64,000 bases of DNA from Lucinisca nassula (taxonomy: Eukaryota > Mollusca > Bivalvia > Lucinida > Lucinidae). The stretch lies in assembly GCA_963580285.1 (NCBI GenBank), contig OY757015.1, positions 148,240,082-148,304,081 on the forward strand, given 5' to 3'. Within the stretch, counting starts at the first letter, position 1, and every line of letters starts with the position of its first letter. The notes under the pieces are model-generated. The model ran no database searches. It saw only the letters and a program-made list of their open reading frames with translations, and was not told the DNA's origin. Position numbers and translations under genes: made by a program. Positions 56,001-58,855 of the stretch are shown here, piece by piece.

Positions 56001-56769
56001 CGATATGATAAGCATTTAGTGACACCACCCCGCCCCCACCCCCAAAGGATGTGCCGGGCCCATGCCCCAACCCCAGCCCCCACTTCAAAAAAGGCCTAAT
56101 TATATCTCAGAAACATTTCATTTCCCCACCATTAAACCATGGATATTATCGTTTTATTATGATAATACGCGTTCCGAGTCACCAATCTGGGGTCTTCCGA
56201 GGGCGCGCTGGGGCCATGCCCAACCCCTTTACTTCATAAAAGGCCATATATCTGAGAAATTGTTATGAACATTTATATTCATGTTCCTTTTGATAAAACG
56301 CATTCAGTAACACCAAACTTGGGATCCAAGCTTTTAGCAAGACGCCTACCTGTCAGCAAGACGCGTTCAGTGACACCCACCTGGGGTCTCCCGGGGTGCG
56401 CTTGGGCCATGCTTCACCAATCACTTCATAAAGGGTCATATTTCAGAAACGAAACTCTTCTGATCCCCACCACTAAACCATATATATTCATGTTCCTTTT
56501 GATAAGATGCATTCAGTAACACCAAAATTATAAACTGTCAGTTTGTGTTTTCACATTTCTGTAATGGCTTGTCGGAATTTCAGGAGCTACACATGTATGT
56601 ATAGCGTTTGTTACTTTTTATTGCAGGTAATGAGTGTTATCTTGGAGCTGAAGCGTGCAAGAAACCATTCATAAAAATGGCGAACAGAGGAAAATGTCGG
56701 TTTTCGCCACAAATCCCTGGACAAGGACTACAATCTATGTCTATATTCTTTCAAGATATGTTTAATTAG
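23743..56769 (+). CDS. Two-domain Kazal protease inhibitor, four-exon gene (whole locus)
   Basis: Secreted serine-protease inhibitor assembled as join(23743-23773, 29774-29854, 42009-42149, 56627-56769): 396 nt, 131 residues plus TAG. Residues 1-17 form a signal peptide ([17 protein letters not shown]). Domain 1 has Cys at 19, 22, 30, 41, 48 and 61; domain 2 at 64, 69, 77, 88, 95 and 108. Both give C2-x7-C3-x10-C4-x6-C5-x12-C6, the Kazal pattern, with the VTY and RTY turns in place. A 23-residue tail follows. All three introns are phase 1 with GT-AG ends, and each junction restores a sensible codon. Residues at the expected reactive site (second after C2) are His24 and Ser71. Likely roles are defence or digestive control; the target protease is unknown. 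Further 3n-length Kazal exons in the introns cannot be excluded. Confidence 0.82.
23798..24042. mobile_element. MITE-H in intron 1, beside the exon 1 donor
   Basis: A long-subfamily copy starting CATTACAATAACACTCCCG, with the core GGTGCCCGTTATTTAGGCGGTTCTAACGAG (one arm shortened) and the CCCATTTTTTCTATTATATAAGGTGGG block. It begins only 24 bp after the exon 1 splice site. Confidence 0.72.
24043..24547. other. Intron 1 sequence with CT microsatellite
   Basis: A (CT)n run lies at about 24371-24406, next to another MITE-H core fragment (TCGGGTACTTGTTAGAACCG). The rest shows nothing recognisable. Confidence 0.45.
24548..24845 (-). repeat. SINE-A, full length, 11-bp target duplication
   Basis: A 298-bp copy, antisense to the Kazal gene. 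Perfect direct repeats AGTACTTTAAT lie at 24537-24547 and 24846-24856. The tail on the minus strand is a CAAACAAACAAA run. With the 36.45-kb copy it defines both ends of the family. Confidence 0.88.
24965..25145. repeat. Duplicated hairpin related to the MITE-H core
   Basis: GTTAGAATCGCC...GGCGATTCTAAC palindromes occur twice in tandem around GTGTTGTAGATATTTG, between inverted AACAAACTTTTG-like ends. It looks like a rearranged derivative of the MITE-H core. Confidence 0.5.
25212..25686 (-). repeat. Repeat-C copy 2
   Basis: Inverted copy of 3611-4084 with high similarity along its length, including the foldback GATCAGCT...AGCTGATC, a TGACGTCA at 25568-25575 and the end GGCGCGCTGTGTTAGAA. Confidence 0.75.
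25872..26291 (+). repeat. Repeat-C copy 3, diverged
   Basis: An older copy in + orientation, facing copy 2 across a ~185-bp spacer, so the pair forms a large inverted repeat. TGACGTCA lies at 25935-25942 and the CTCGCGCTACGCGC centre is still visible at ~26199-26212. Confidence 0.7.
26292..26837. other. Intron sequence, G-rich run, MITE-H scrap
   Basis: A G-rich low-complexity stretch lies at ~26538-26575. Bases ~26772-26837 are a fragment of one MITE-H arm (TTTCTGCCCAAAACATAA...GTACTTGTTGC), at which the LINE-2 sequence begins. No coding sequence is seen before 26838. Confidence 0.4.
26838..29085 (+). pseudogene. 5'-truncated non-LTR retrotransposon (LINE-2), interrupted
   Basis: It starts inside the RT domain: [17 protein letters not shown] (first catalytic Asp), [21 protein letters not shown] (catalytic Asp pair). 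It is then interrupted at 27485-27676 by repeat-V. The frame resumes at [10 protein letters not shown], changes frame near 27768, and continues from [12 protein letters not shown] to TAA at 28629-28631. A C-x2-C-x8-H-x4-C motif ([19 protein letters not shown]) lies near the C-terminus. The 3' UTR ends in an AAT-repeat tail (29059-29082). The clade is uncertain, somewhere in the CR1/L2-like range. It lies in intron 1, sense to the host gene. Confidence 0.82.
27485..27676 (-). repeat. Repeat-V insertion inside LINE-2 RT (192 bp)
   Basis: Sequence running from TGTGTATTTTGG to CTTCTACTTTTTCT, matching the constant part of repeat-V (closest to the 44.6-kb copy). TTCT precedes it (27481-27484) and closes it (27673-27676). 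It is 64 codons long with no stop in the host frame, so the disrupted RT frame reads through it. Confidence 0.78.
29206..29490. repeat. Repeat-L copy 1
   Basis: Starts around TGATCGTTTTAAGTTTAACGACA and carries AATGAATGGAAGTGTAG and CTGCAAGGACAG. It is homologous along its length to 36345-36449 plus 36784-36945, where SINE-A splits the second copy. The GTTTAACGACA start resembles the antisense tail of mollusc SINEs. The class is not settled. Confidence 0.6.
29774..29854 (+). CDS. Kazal gene exon 2 (first half of domain 1)
   Basis: 81 nt between TATATTTTTCAG and G|GTAAGT. It reads [20 protein letters not shown] and then SNGVTY: the end of the signal peptide and the first half of a Kazal domain (C1-C3 plus the conserved turn). 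It ends one base into a codon; joined to exon 3 this gives GAG (Glu). The spacing C1-x2-C2 is short, as in non-classical invertebrate Kazal domains. Confidence 0.85.
30216..30310. repeat. Hairpin fragment of the TTAA MITE family
   Basis: CCCAGATCAGATCTGCG...GCGGCGTCTGATCTGGG between GCAAACA and TGTTTGC. The TTAA ends are missing. Similar fragments lie at ~31655-31722, 35745-35815, 59170-59225 and, decayed, ~37855-37975. Confidence 0.6.
30409..30640. repeat. Repeat-P copy 2
   Basis: Near-identical to bases ~31-215 of the window, including the TAGTTTCGGCCAATTAGGCC segment and the CCACAATGGAAT segment. Confidence 0.65.
30650..31127. mobile_element. MITE-H split by SINE-A
   Basis: The core half TTATTTCTGCTCAAAATATAG and the tail AATGTATTTTG lie left of the SINE; AATGTATTTGTTTAGGCGTG and TTTTCGTAATG lie right of it. 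The central palindrome is shortened by a deletion (GAACCGCCGCGATAGAAAT). The SINE-A at 30788-31096 is the younger insertion. Confidence 0.72.
30788..31096 (-). repeat. SINE-A in MITE-H, 10-bp target duplication
   Basis: Full-length copy flanked by CAATGTATTT at 30778-30787 and 31097-31106, both being the MITE-H sequence. The sense strand is minus. Confidence 0.85.
31252..31532 (-). repeat. SINE-A, 5'-shortened, poly-A tail
   Basis: Flanked by CCATTTATC at 31243-31251 and 31533-31541. The minus-strand tail is a run of about 18 A, rather than the CAAA repeats of other copies. It is truncated at the 5' end and stops at CTTAAAGAAAC. Confidence 0.82.
31720..32345. repeat. 317-bp tandem duplication
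   Basis: Bases 31720-32028 and 32037-32345 match with one visible mismatch (T versus C at 31738/32055) and a fixed offset of 317. The unit includes part of the TTAA MITE, a palindromic block built on ACGCATAATGAAGTAA and GCGAAATGAAGTAAAA, and the start of MITE-K. The near identity means either a very recent duplication or an assembly error. Confidence 0.88.
32321..32518. mobile_element. MITE-K copy 2
   Basis: Left end AGGTAAATTCCAATATAAGACCA, right end AGGTGGTCTGAATAGCGGAAT then TTCACTG. Its first ~25 bp lie within the 317-bp duplication. Confidence 0.6.
32700..33130. repeat. Old SINE scrap and ATGAAGTAA palindromes
   Basis: Bases ~32703-32850 contain TCCCACCAACAGCTAAGGTCATACA, found again near 47680-47705. 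Bases ~32920-33130 are palindromic repeats of CGACGCATAATGAAGTAA and its complement TTACTTCATTATGCG, related to the block in the 317-bp duplication. Confidence 0.5.
33131..33962. other. Intron 2 sequence, MITE-H half
   Basis: Bases ~33280-33345 carry an imperfect inverted repeat (AGTTACAGGCC...GGACCTGTAACT). Bases ~33785-33870 are the distal half of a MITE-H (ACCCCTGTTAACCCCAG...GTGGGGTATAAAGGG). The rest is unrecognised. Confidence 0.4.
33963..34241. mobile_element. MITE-H long subfamily, complete (34.0 kb)
   Basis: CATTACGATAACAAACCCGTG start, the perfect core hairpin TTAGAACCGCCTCAATGAGG and complement, the TTGCTATGTAAAATGTGG block, and the end ACATGGTGTAATC. It abuts repeat-D. Confidence 0.78.
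34251..34440 (-). repeat. Repeat-D copy 2
   Basis: Inverted copy of 2711-2903. Its high similarity includes the CCATGGAGGGGCACGTGA segment and the TCGCTATTCAGACAGGC counterpart. Confidence 0.65.
34480..34800. repeat. MITE-H plus repeat-P fragment
   Basis: ACCGTATTTCGAAACACACC start, the core GAGTCGACAGAAACGCCCCG..., the TTTACTATATAAAAGTGG block, then repeat-P (TTTTCTTGTCCTTTGGGATC). It is the mirror arrangement of bases 1-430. Confidence 0.65.
34974..35265 (+). repeat. SINE-C, tRNA-derived, full length
   Basis: The tRNA-like head GCTGCGGTAGCTCAGTCGGA (A-box) and the B-box GGGTTCGATATC lie ~45 bp apart, as in tRNA genes. A body follows with the CTCTCCCTTCTGTTGATTCA segment, then a central module (35151-35190: CTGGTAAACCGCTTACGGAT, AAGCCTG, CAGGAAAAGCG) and the tail GCCGTTAAATACAAATAAAC. 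It is too diverged and too long to be a tRNA gene. Another copy, itself split, is at 45722-46345. Confidence 0.82.
35266..36344. other. Intron 2 sequence without a recognised feature
   Basis: Only a short direct repeat (ATCTATTTATAAAGCGTTTCCAA at ~35534 and ~35564) and a hairpin scrap of the TTAA MITE family (35745-35815) are visible. No coding sequence. Confidence 0.4.
36345..36945. repeat. Repeat-L copy 2, split by SINE-A
   Basis: 36345-36449 and 36784-36945 together align with repeat-L copy 1 (29206-29490). The break is exactly at the SINE-A target duplication. Confidence 0.7.
36450..36771 (-). repeat. SINE-A, full length, poly-A, 12-bp target duplication
   Basis: Direct repeats TAGAGAAGATGA lie at 36438-36449 and 36772-36783. 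The minus-strand sense runs from CAACGGCCCTGCCCATCGG to a poly-A tail of about 24. The empty site is represented by repeat-L copy 1, making this the clearest proof that SINE-A is a retroposon. Confidence 0.92.
37095..37397 (+). repeat. SINE-A, full length (37.1 kb)
   Basis: Flanked by CTCCTAACGGG (37084-37094) and CTCCTAGCGGG (37398-37408), one mismatch. The tail is CAATCAATCAAT rather than CAAA repeats. Confidence 0.85.
37398..39992. other. Intron 2 sequence, mostly unrecognised
   Basis: A decayed TTAA-MITE hairpin lies at ~37855-37975. A deletion derivative of MITE-H lies at ~38350-38468 (GATTGTGGGTACTGGTAAGAA...CCCACTGTCTAG joined directly to GGCGTGTTTCGCGATG), and a further MITE-H half at ~38495-38615. 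A relative of the GCGAAGGTT hairpin lies at ~39500-39575. An AT-rich microsatellite lies at ~39717-39750. A 73-codon open frame at 37469-37690 has no recognisable family. Confidence 0.4.
39993..40201 (+). repeat. SINE-B, full length, 12-bp target duplication
   Basis: Flanked by ATCGCTGGGTGT (39981-39992 and 40202-40213). Head CCTCCGTGGCCTGGTGG, anticodon-arm-like GACTCTTAATC, B-box GTAGGTTTGAGC (mutated), 3' end GGATCGTAAAACCA. At 209 bp, it shows the complete family length together with the 6.7-kb copy. Confidence 0.88.
40202..41443. repeat. Decayed SINE-A pair and low-copy repeat
   Basis: Bases ~40615-40735 are a fragment of SINE-A in minus sense, and ~40735-40975 an older copy in plus sense, giving an inverted pair. 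Bases ~41070-41270 include CCGTCCGTCCGTTCGCAAAC and GTTATGACCTTT, a style of sequence found in interspersed mollusc repeats (compare 42365-42560). The remainder is unassigned. Confidence 0.45.
41444..41870 (+). repeat. Repeat-V copy (41.4 kb), rearranged end
   Basis: Starts GAAGTGGAGGCAATGATCAGG and runs through the CGATTTTACGTGGCCACAA segment. It then repeats the AGACAAACCATAACAAAAAT and CGCGACAGAAGAACCGCC segments at 41820-41870, which shows an internal duplication. It ends about 140 bp before Kazal exon 3. Confidence 0.7.
42009..42149 (+). CDS. Kazal gene exon 3 (domain 1 end plus domain 2 start)
   Basis: 141 nt between a pyrimidine-containing tract ending ACGCAG and A|GTAAGT. It reads [23 protein letters not shown] (C4-C6 of domain 1), a two-residue linker KD, then [20 protein letters not shown] (C1-C3 of domain 2). 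It is phase 1 at both ends and a multiple of three, so it can be duplicated or skipped without a frameshift. This is the strongest single exon. Confidence 0.92.
42150..43173. other. Intron 3 start, low-copy repeat
   Basis: Bases ~42365-42570 (ATGCCCCGCCACAAAAAGTGG, CGTCCGTACGTCAGCG, GGAGTTATAGCCATTTG) look like an interspersed repeat with a GTCCGT signature, similar in style to 41.1 kb. Nothing coding is supported. Confidence 0.4.
43174..43380. mobile_element. MITE-K copy 3, best preserved
   Basis: A 207-bp element with ends AGTAAAACTCCTATATTAAG and CTTAATAGCGGAATTTTACTG. The internal inverted words TTCAAAAGTGGTC and GACCACTCTTGAA face each other near the left end. Confidence 0.7.
43540..44270. 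mobile_element. Composite repeat: MITE-H inside MITE-H inside a longer unit
   Basis: Outer unit: GATTACAGCCTACCAATGACACCAAG at ~43578 and AGAATCACAAACAGCATAGC...GGATCAGGGTGCAA at ~44184-44240. The same flanks surround the MITE-H at 62.37 kb (GATTACAGCCTGTCATTGAC...GAATCACAAACATCACA...GATCAGGGTGCAA). Within it, one MITE-H (43616-43802 plus 44084-44160) is split by a second, inverted MITE-H at 43803-44083. Confidence 0.75.
43803..44083. mobile_element. Inner MITE-H copy (281 bp)
   Basis: Runs from CATCACGAAAACACGGCTAT to GGATAGGCGTGTTTGCATAATG with both halves of the core palindrome intact. It breaks the host copy between AAGGTTTA and CCCCTGTTAACCCC. The exact target duplication could not be fixed. 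Confidence 0.75.
44271..44620. other. Intron sequence with MITE-H scraps
   Basis: Fragments such as AAAACACGTTTAGTC, GTCCCCACTAAACCCC and CATAGGTTGTGAATACTCATTAGAACCGCC (44586-44615) are decayed parts of MITE-H. GGCGCTTCTAATGA occurs twice (~44418 and ~44458). Confidence 0.45.
44621..45272 (+). repeat. Repeat-V, long copy (652 bp)
   Basis: From AGTAGAAGTAAAACAAAGATC to AAAGAGGGAAGCAAAGTTGC. It includes the far segment GACCAGAGACAGAGCATCAGG and GTCATAGAATCTGAGGCCTG, shared only with 60772-61420 and, partly, the 57.4-kb copy. It landed in a MITE-H core fragment. Confidence 0.78.
45273..45721. other. Intron sequence, MITE-H fragment
   Basis: 45610-45721 is a distal MITE-H part (CCCCGCCAAACTCC...GGGGTTTACGGGGAC, CTCCAACACATAGG, GATACTCGTTAGAACC). 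The preceding bases are unrecognised. Confidence 0.4.
45722..46345 (-). repeat. SINE-C, split by SINE-A
   Basis: Antisense SINE-C. The 3' part lies at 45722-45830 (from TGTTTGTTTGTATTGGAGTT) and the 5' part at 46140-46345 (to the tRNA-like head, AACTCAGTCGGATGCGCGTC in minus sense, with B-box GGGTTCGATAC). The break is the CAGTACAG target duplication (45823-45830 / 46140-46147) of the SINE-A between them. Confidence 0.85.
45831..46139 (+). repeat. SINE-A nested in SINE-C
   Basis: Full-length copy from CCCCCGCCCATAGGGGCTTG to AAATCAAACAAACAAACATA. The flanking 8-bp CAGTACAG duplication is exact. Confidence 0.88.
46346..47079. other. Intron sequence, C-rich low-complexity block
   Basis: Bases ~46560-46680 are a decayed MITE-H core. 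Bases 46872-46990 repeat the phrase GGACAAAATCCCCC about four times around a run of about 15 C. No gene. Confidence 0.45.
47080..47212 (-). repeat. SINE-A 3' fragment (47.1 kb)
   Basis: TTTTGAGGTTTAACGCCCCC to CCGCCCAATGAAACCAAT. The 5' half is missing. Confidence 0.75.
47213..47761. other. Intron sequence, MITE-H and old SINE scraps
   Basis: Bases ~47440-47600 are a decayed MITE-H (CACAGATTGTGGGTATTCGTT). Bases ~47680-47735 match 32725-32755 (CCCACCAACAGCTAAG). No gene. Confidence 0.4.
47762..48107. mobile_element. MITE-Q, Tc1/mariner-type, TA-flanked
   Basis: A 346-bp element with ends CAGTTGAACTTCGATGGCTC and GAGCCATTGCAGTTCGACTG, flanked by TA (47760-47761 and 48108-48109). It carries a nested hairpin at ~47888-47965 (GTGTACTCATTAGAATCGCC and complement). 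It has no transposase, so it needed help from an autonomous Tc1/mariner element. Confidence 0.8.
48205..48449. repeat. MITE-H, decayed copy
   Basis: GTCTAAACATAGATTGGGGGTAC, then the block CTCCATTTTTTTCGGTATAAAGTGG and GAACCGCCTCGGTG, in disrupted order. Confidence 0.5.
48450..48735 (-). repeat. SINE-A copy (48.45 kb), diverged
   Basis: AGTGGTTTAACGTCGCCGTC to TCTGCGTGGAAGCATTGTG. The family blocks are in order, with small insertions. Poly-A runs (48838-48882) follow separately. Confidence 0.75.
48891..49080. repeat. Tandem palindrome array with a 57-60 bp period
   Basis: Units alternate between GACTGGCAATAGCC and GGCTATTGCCAGTC joined by TTTTAACGTGTTTTGGCTA-like spacers. CCAGTCGACTGGCAATAG recurs five times with small changes (CTGTCAGTAGCC, CTGTCACTAGCC). 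Each GCCAGTCGACTGGC centre is a perfect palindrome with a SalI-type GTCGAC core. Confidence 0.75.
49081..49408. other. Intron 3 sequence, repeat-V-like scrap
   Basis: Bases ~49155-49225 (ACCGCCTTAGGACGATCAG...GTTTAAATCGATTCTACGT) resemble part of repeat-V; a similar scrap is at ~62870-62945. Nothing else is seen. Confidence 0.4.
49409..49644 (-). mobile_element. MITE-M copy 2
   Basis: Inverted copy of 12668-12902, ends GAGCCCCACCAAGCGAAAAT and CGCTTGACGGGGCCC. The hairpin GCGAAGGTTCTGGCGAGA...CGCCTGAACCTTCGC is preserved. Confidence 0.78.
49757..50345. repeat. Direct repeat, long GT microsatellite, minisatellite
   Basis: A ~53-bp direct repeat (TCTGAATTACC...GGGGTAACCGCCCTTTGAAC) occurs at ~49762 and ~49815. 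A (GT)n array with a few interruptions spans about 49938-50096. Two diverged ~116-bp units (ATGACTTTGCCATATCTTCT at ~50163 and ~50265) follow. Open frames through the GT array are artefacts. Confidence 0.85.
50346..51104. repeat. Repeat-W copy 1 and unassigned intron
   Basis: Bases ~50640-50850 (GAGAGTTCAACGTTCAAGCG, CTATTCCATGTTTTAGGGG, GATAATGCCATTATG) recur at ~59620-59825. The class is unknown. The rest shows nothing recognisable. Confidence 0.5.
51105..51351. mobile_element. MITE-G copy 3, best preserved
   Basis: CTGGGGCCAGTTGTTCAAAG left and TTTTGAACAACTGGCCCC right. The central hairpin GTGAGCAGCTTTTGCATTTG and its complement is perfect. It sits inside the diverged tandem repeat that continues on both sides. 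Confidence 0.82.
51352..52440. repeat. Diverged long-unit tandem repeat
   Basis: ATTAAATTTTCAACCA, AATGAAATTTTGTTGGAGTTATGGCC and ATCTCCCCTTTTTGAGT recur roughly every 260-320 bp (near 51380, 51710 and 51970, with a partial unit at ~51020). Bases from about 52030 are unrecognised. Confidence 0.5.
52445..52757. repeat. Decayed ACAAGATAATATC-type palindrome array
   Basis: Degenerate units (TATCTTGTTTGCACAACATA, CTTGTTCGGACAACATA) are related to the 21-bp units of the 11.1-kb foldback element but more diverged. No terminal inverted repeat was found here. Confidence 0.65.
52777..53719. mobile_element. TTAGCTCACC-type minisatellite element, older copy
   Basis: Starts TTTAGCTCACCAGCGCCGAAG followed by GTCGTCTGTCGTCGTCTGTCG, then diverged units with ATATTTTGACAAAACTTTCATAGAAATG (~53060) and its relative at ~53533. 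It is related in its start to 4899-6336 (inverted) and 53884-55690. The far end is not clear. Confidence 0.5.
53720..56520. repeat. CTCAGAAACC-type minisatellite, split by another element
   Basis: Units of ~150-180 bp with TATATCTCAGAAACCATTCAG, CCCCACCCCTAAAC and GATAAGACGCATTCAGTGACACC repeat from 55700 to 56520, and one unit lies at 53720-53883. The element at 53884-55690 sits between. Two units near 55850-56060 are almost identical over more than 100 bp. Confidence 0.65.
53884..55690. mobile_element. Minisatellite-bearing element, possibly Helitron-like
   Basis: Starts TTAGCTCACCTGGAGCAAAG with GTCCGTCGTCCGTCTGTCG, then about ten diverged units of ~150 bp (CATGGAGATTCAGATT, ATGGCCGCCATCTTGAAATTCTT). 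It ends CCAGGTGAGCGATTCTGGCTC...GGGCCTCTAG followed by T. A CTAG end before T is as expected for Helitrons, but the left end is not a typical TC. Treat the class as tentative. Confidence 0.55.
56627..56769 (+). CDS. Kazal gene exon 4 (domain 2 end, tail and stop)
   Basis: 143 nt after the acceptor TTTTTATTGCAG. The junction codon with exon 3 is AGT (Ser). It reads [20 protein letters not shown] then GKC (C4-C6 of domain 2), a tail rich in Gln/Phe/Ser, and TAG at 56767-56769. No AATAAA lies in the next 150 bp; a MITE-H copy starts 62 bp after the stop, so the 3' UTR probably runs into it. Confidence 0.9.
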
Positions 56770-56831
56770 GACTCTATACCCTAACTAGTATACACTTGCT
56801 CGAAAACAAAATGCTACATGTACATGGAACT

Positions 56832-57099
56832 CATTACAAATACATTGTAGACTTTTCCAACGAAGAAACGAAAATTTTAAGATGAGAAAGTTTGATATTT
56901 TTTTTTTATTTCTGCTCACAATATAGATTGTGGGTAGTTGTTAGAACCGCCTCATCGAGGCGGTTCTAACGAATATCCATAATCTATCCATTAGAGCAGA
57001 AATAACGAAAAATAAGGTTTACCCCATGTAAATCCCAGTTTTACTATATAAAGGTGGGGGTCCAAGGGGGTCAAAATATATAGGCGTGTTTTCATGATG
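56832..57099. mobile_element. MITE-H, near full length, just after the Kazal stop
   Basis: CATTACAAATACATTGTAG to ATAGGCGTGTTTTCATGATG with the intact core TTAGAACCGCCTCATCGAGG and complement. It begins 62 bp after the TAG of exon 4. Confidence 0.8.
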
Positions 57100-57383
57100 T
57101 GGACTCTAATACACGCAAGACTAGCAACGAACTTTATCCGTCTGTTGTCTGAACAATTTCTTAGCTAGTTCATACACGAATAGACACAAACCAAACGCTT
57201 TGCTTGAGGTGAAAGGGAAAACCGTGACACAGCTTATCATATTCGCAGGCACGTTTGAGGTTTTCCTGTGGGCTCGACCTGTGCATTACGTAAGGATGGC
57301 ACGCATCACAGTTATTTCACCCGCTTTATCATATTTGTAAATCCCACTTAATATTTAGGAAAATATGGTTAAATTATGTAATG
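57100..57383. other. No recognisable feature
   Basis: Downstream of the Kazal gene. No clear polyadenylation signal or other structure. Confidence 0.4.
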
Positions 57384-57888
57384 TTGGTTGGTACCTGATG
57401 CTCTGTCTCTCGGAGTCTAAGTGTTGGTTTACTTTTGCTTCAGCATTTCAGTGATTTCTTGCTGTCGAATCCACACCGTTCTTTTATCTCTGTGATTGTT
57501 TGATTTTTGTGTTCTCGGAGATGTTGCACTTGTGTGTTAGGAAGCCGTCTTCATGCGGAATGAACAAATTTTGTCCAAATCGCGACGGAAGTGAGGGCGA
57601 GGATTGCGGTCACGTAAAATCGATTTAAGCTCTGCCACTCCCCCAGTGGAATTCTTTTATGCGGTTCTTCTGCCGCGGTTTATTTTTGTTATGGTTTGTC
57701 TTTGAGTGTGTGTATCGCTTATATCTTTTGTTTTTGATAACTGTCCTTTCGGCTTTCCACTATTGATGTTTCCATTAGGGGATAGTTATCTCATGTTTGT
57801 GTTTCTTTCCATTTGGTGTCTCTGATGGGAGGTGTTGGTTAATTGTACCGATTCCTGATCATTGCTTTCACTTATATTTCACGAGAGT
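57384..57888 (-). repeat. Repeat-V copy (57.4 kb)
   Basis: Runs from GGTACCTGATGCTCTGTCTC through CGCGACGGAAGTGAGGGCGAGG to CCTGATCATTGCTTTCACTT, with a small duplication-like segment around 57625-57640. Confidence 0.75.
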
Positions 57889-58855
57889 ATATTTTATATT
57901 CCTCAAAATATGGATTGTTATGGCGGTTCTAACAAGTACCCACAACCCATATTTGTAGCCGAAATACAAAAAACTGTCGCAAAAGTTCACCTGAAAAAAA
58001 AGTGTGATTTGGAGCAATGAAGGAAAGTTCAATCCCACAAGTAGGGCGTTGGCAAGCAAGGTCTGCCATTCATACCCAACCTCCTGGAAATTTTGTATGT
58101 GTCCTTGTCTGACAAGAAAAACTAGAATGAAAAATGTTCCCATAAATAACATTTTCGAACTATATTTGTTGCTATTGCTACCATGGCAACCATTTTATTC
58201 TGGCAACTGCAACAAATATGTCATAGTTAAATCATATGTCATATATATTTCAGGTGATAAAAAGTAAATCAGTCATACCAAACTAGAGCTTGGCTCAGGT
58301 TCTTTAATAATGGATGTCTTAATGTTTAAATAGTATTTGCTTTTGTTTGTATTGCAGCCCAGTCAACAATATTTACGTCATTTTTAAACCGGTCAGTTTA
58401 CCTATCCACACTTTTCCTGGGCAGGCGTATACGTAAGTGGTTAACCAGTACAGTGCACATTCTTTCGCCAGAAGCTGACAACCGCCCTTCTTGAATCAAA
58501 GGAAGGGAGAAAATGACCGTAGAAAAGATAAAGCCTAAAAATAGCTATGTTTTACCGATGAAAATTTGTGATATTTTTCTTATTAATACTCCAAATATAG
58601 GTTGTGGGTACTCGTTAGAACCGCCTCATTGAGGCGGTTCTAACGAGTACCAACAACCTATGTCTTGGATCAGAAATAAGAAAAACAATGTATACCCCAG
58701 TAAACCCCAATTTTCTCTATATAAAGTGGGGTTTAGGGGGTGTTCATTTCACGGACTTGCTCACGGGATGATTCCGTTTGCAAATTTGAATAAATAAATT
58801 ACATCAAACAATTTGATTGGAAGGGAGAAAATGACCGTAGAAAAGATGAAGCCTA
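57889..58855. repeat. MITE-H scraps, SINE-C fragments and a complete MITE-H core
   Basis: 57895-57965 is a MITE-H core scrap. 58360-58530 is part of SINE-C in minus sense (CAGTGCACATTCTTTCGCCAGA, TCTTGAATCAAAGGAAGG). 58553-58770 is a MITE-H of the long subfamily with a perfect core (TTAGAACCGCCTCATTGAGG) and end CACGGACTTGCTCACGGGATG. Bases 58820-58870 repeat GGGAGAAAATGACCGTAGAAAAG and CCTAAAAATAGCTATGTTT from 58505-58555, a ~50-bp duplication flanking the MITE-H. Confidence 0.65.

Noticed and set aside
57100..58300. Additional 3' exons of the Kazal gene
   Set aside because: Exon 4 has an in-frame stop after a complete sixth cysteine, and no further Kazal half-domain was seen downstream.
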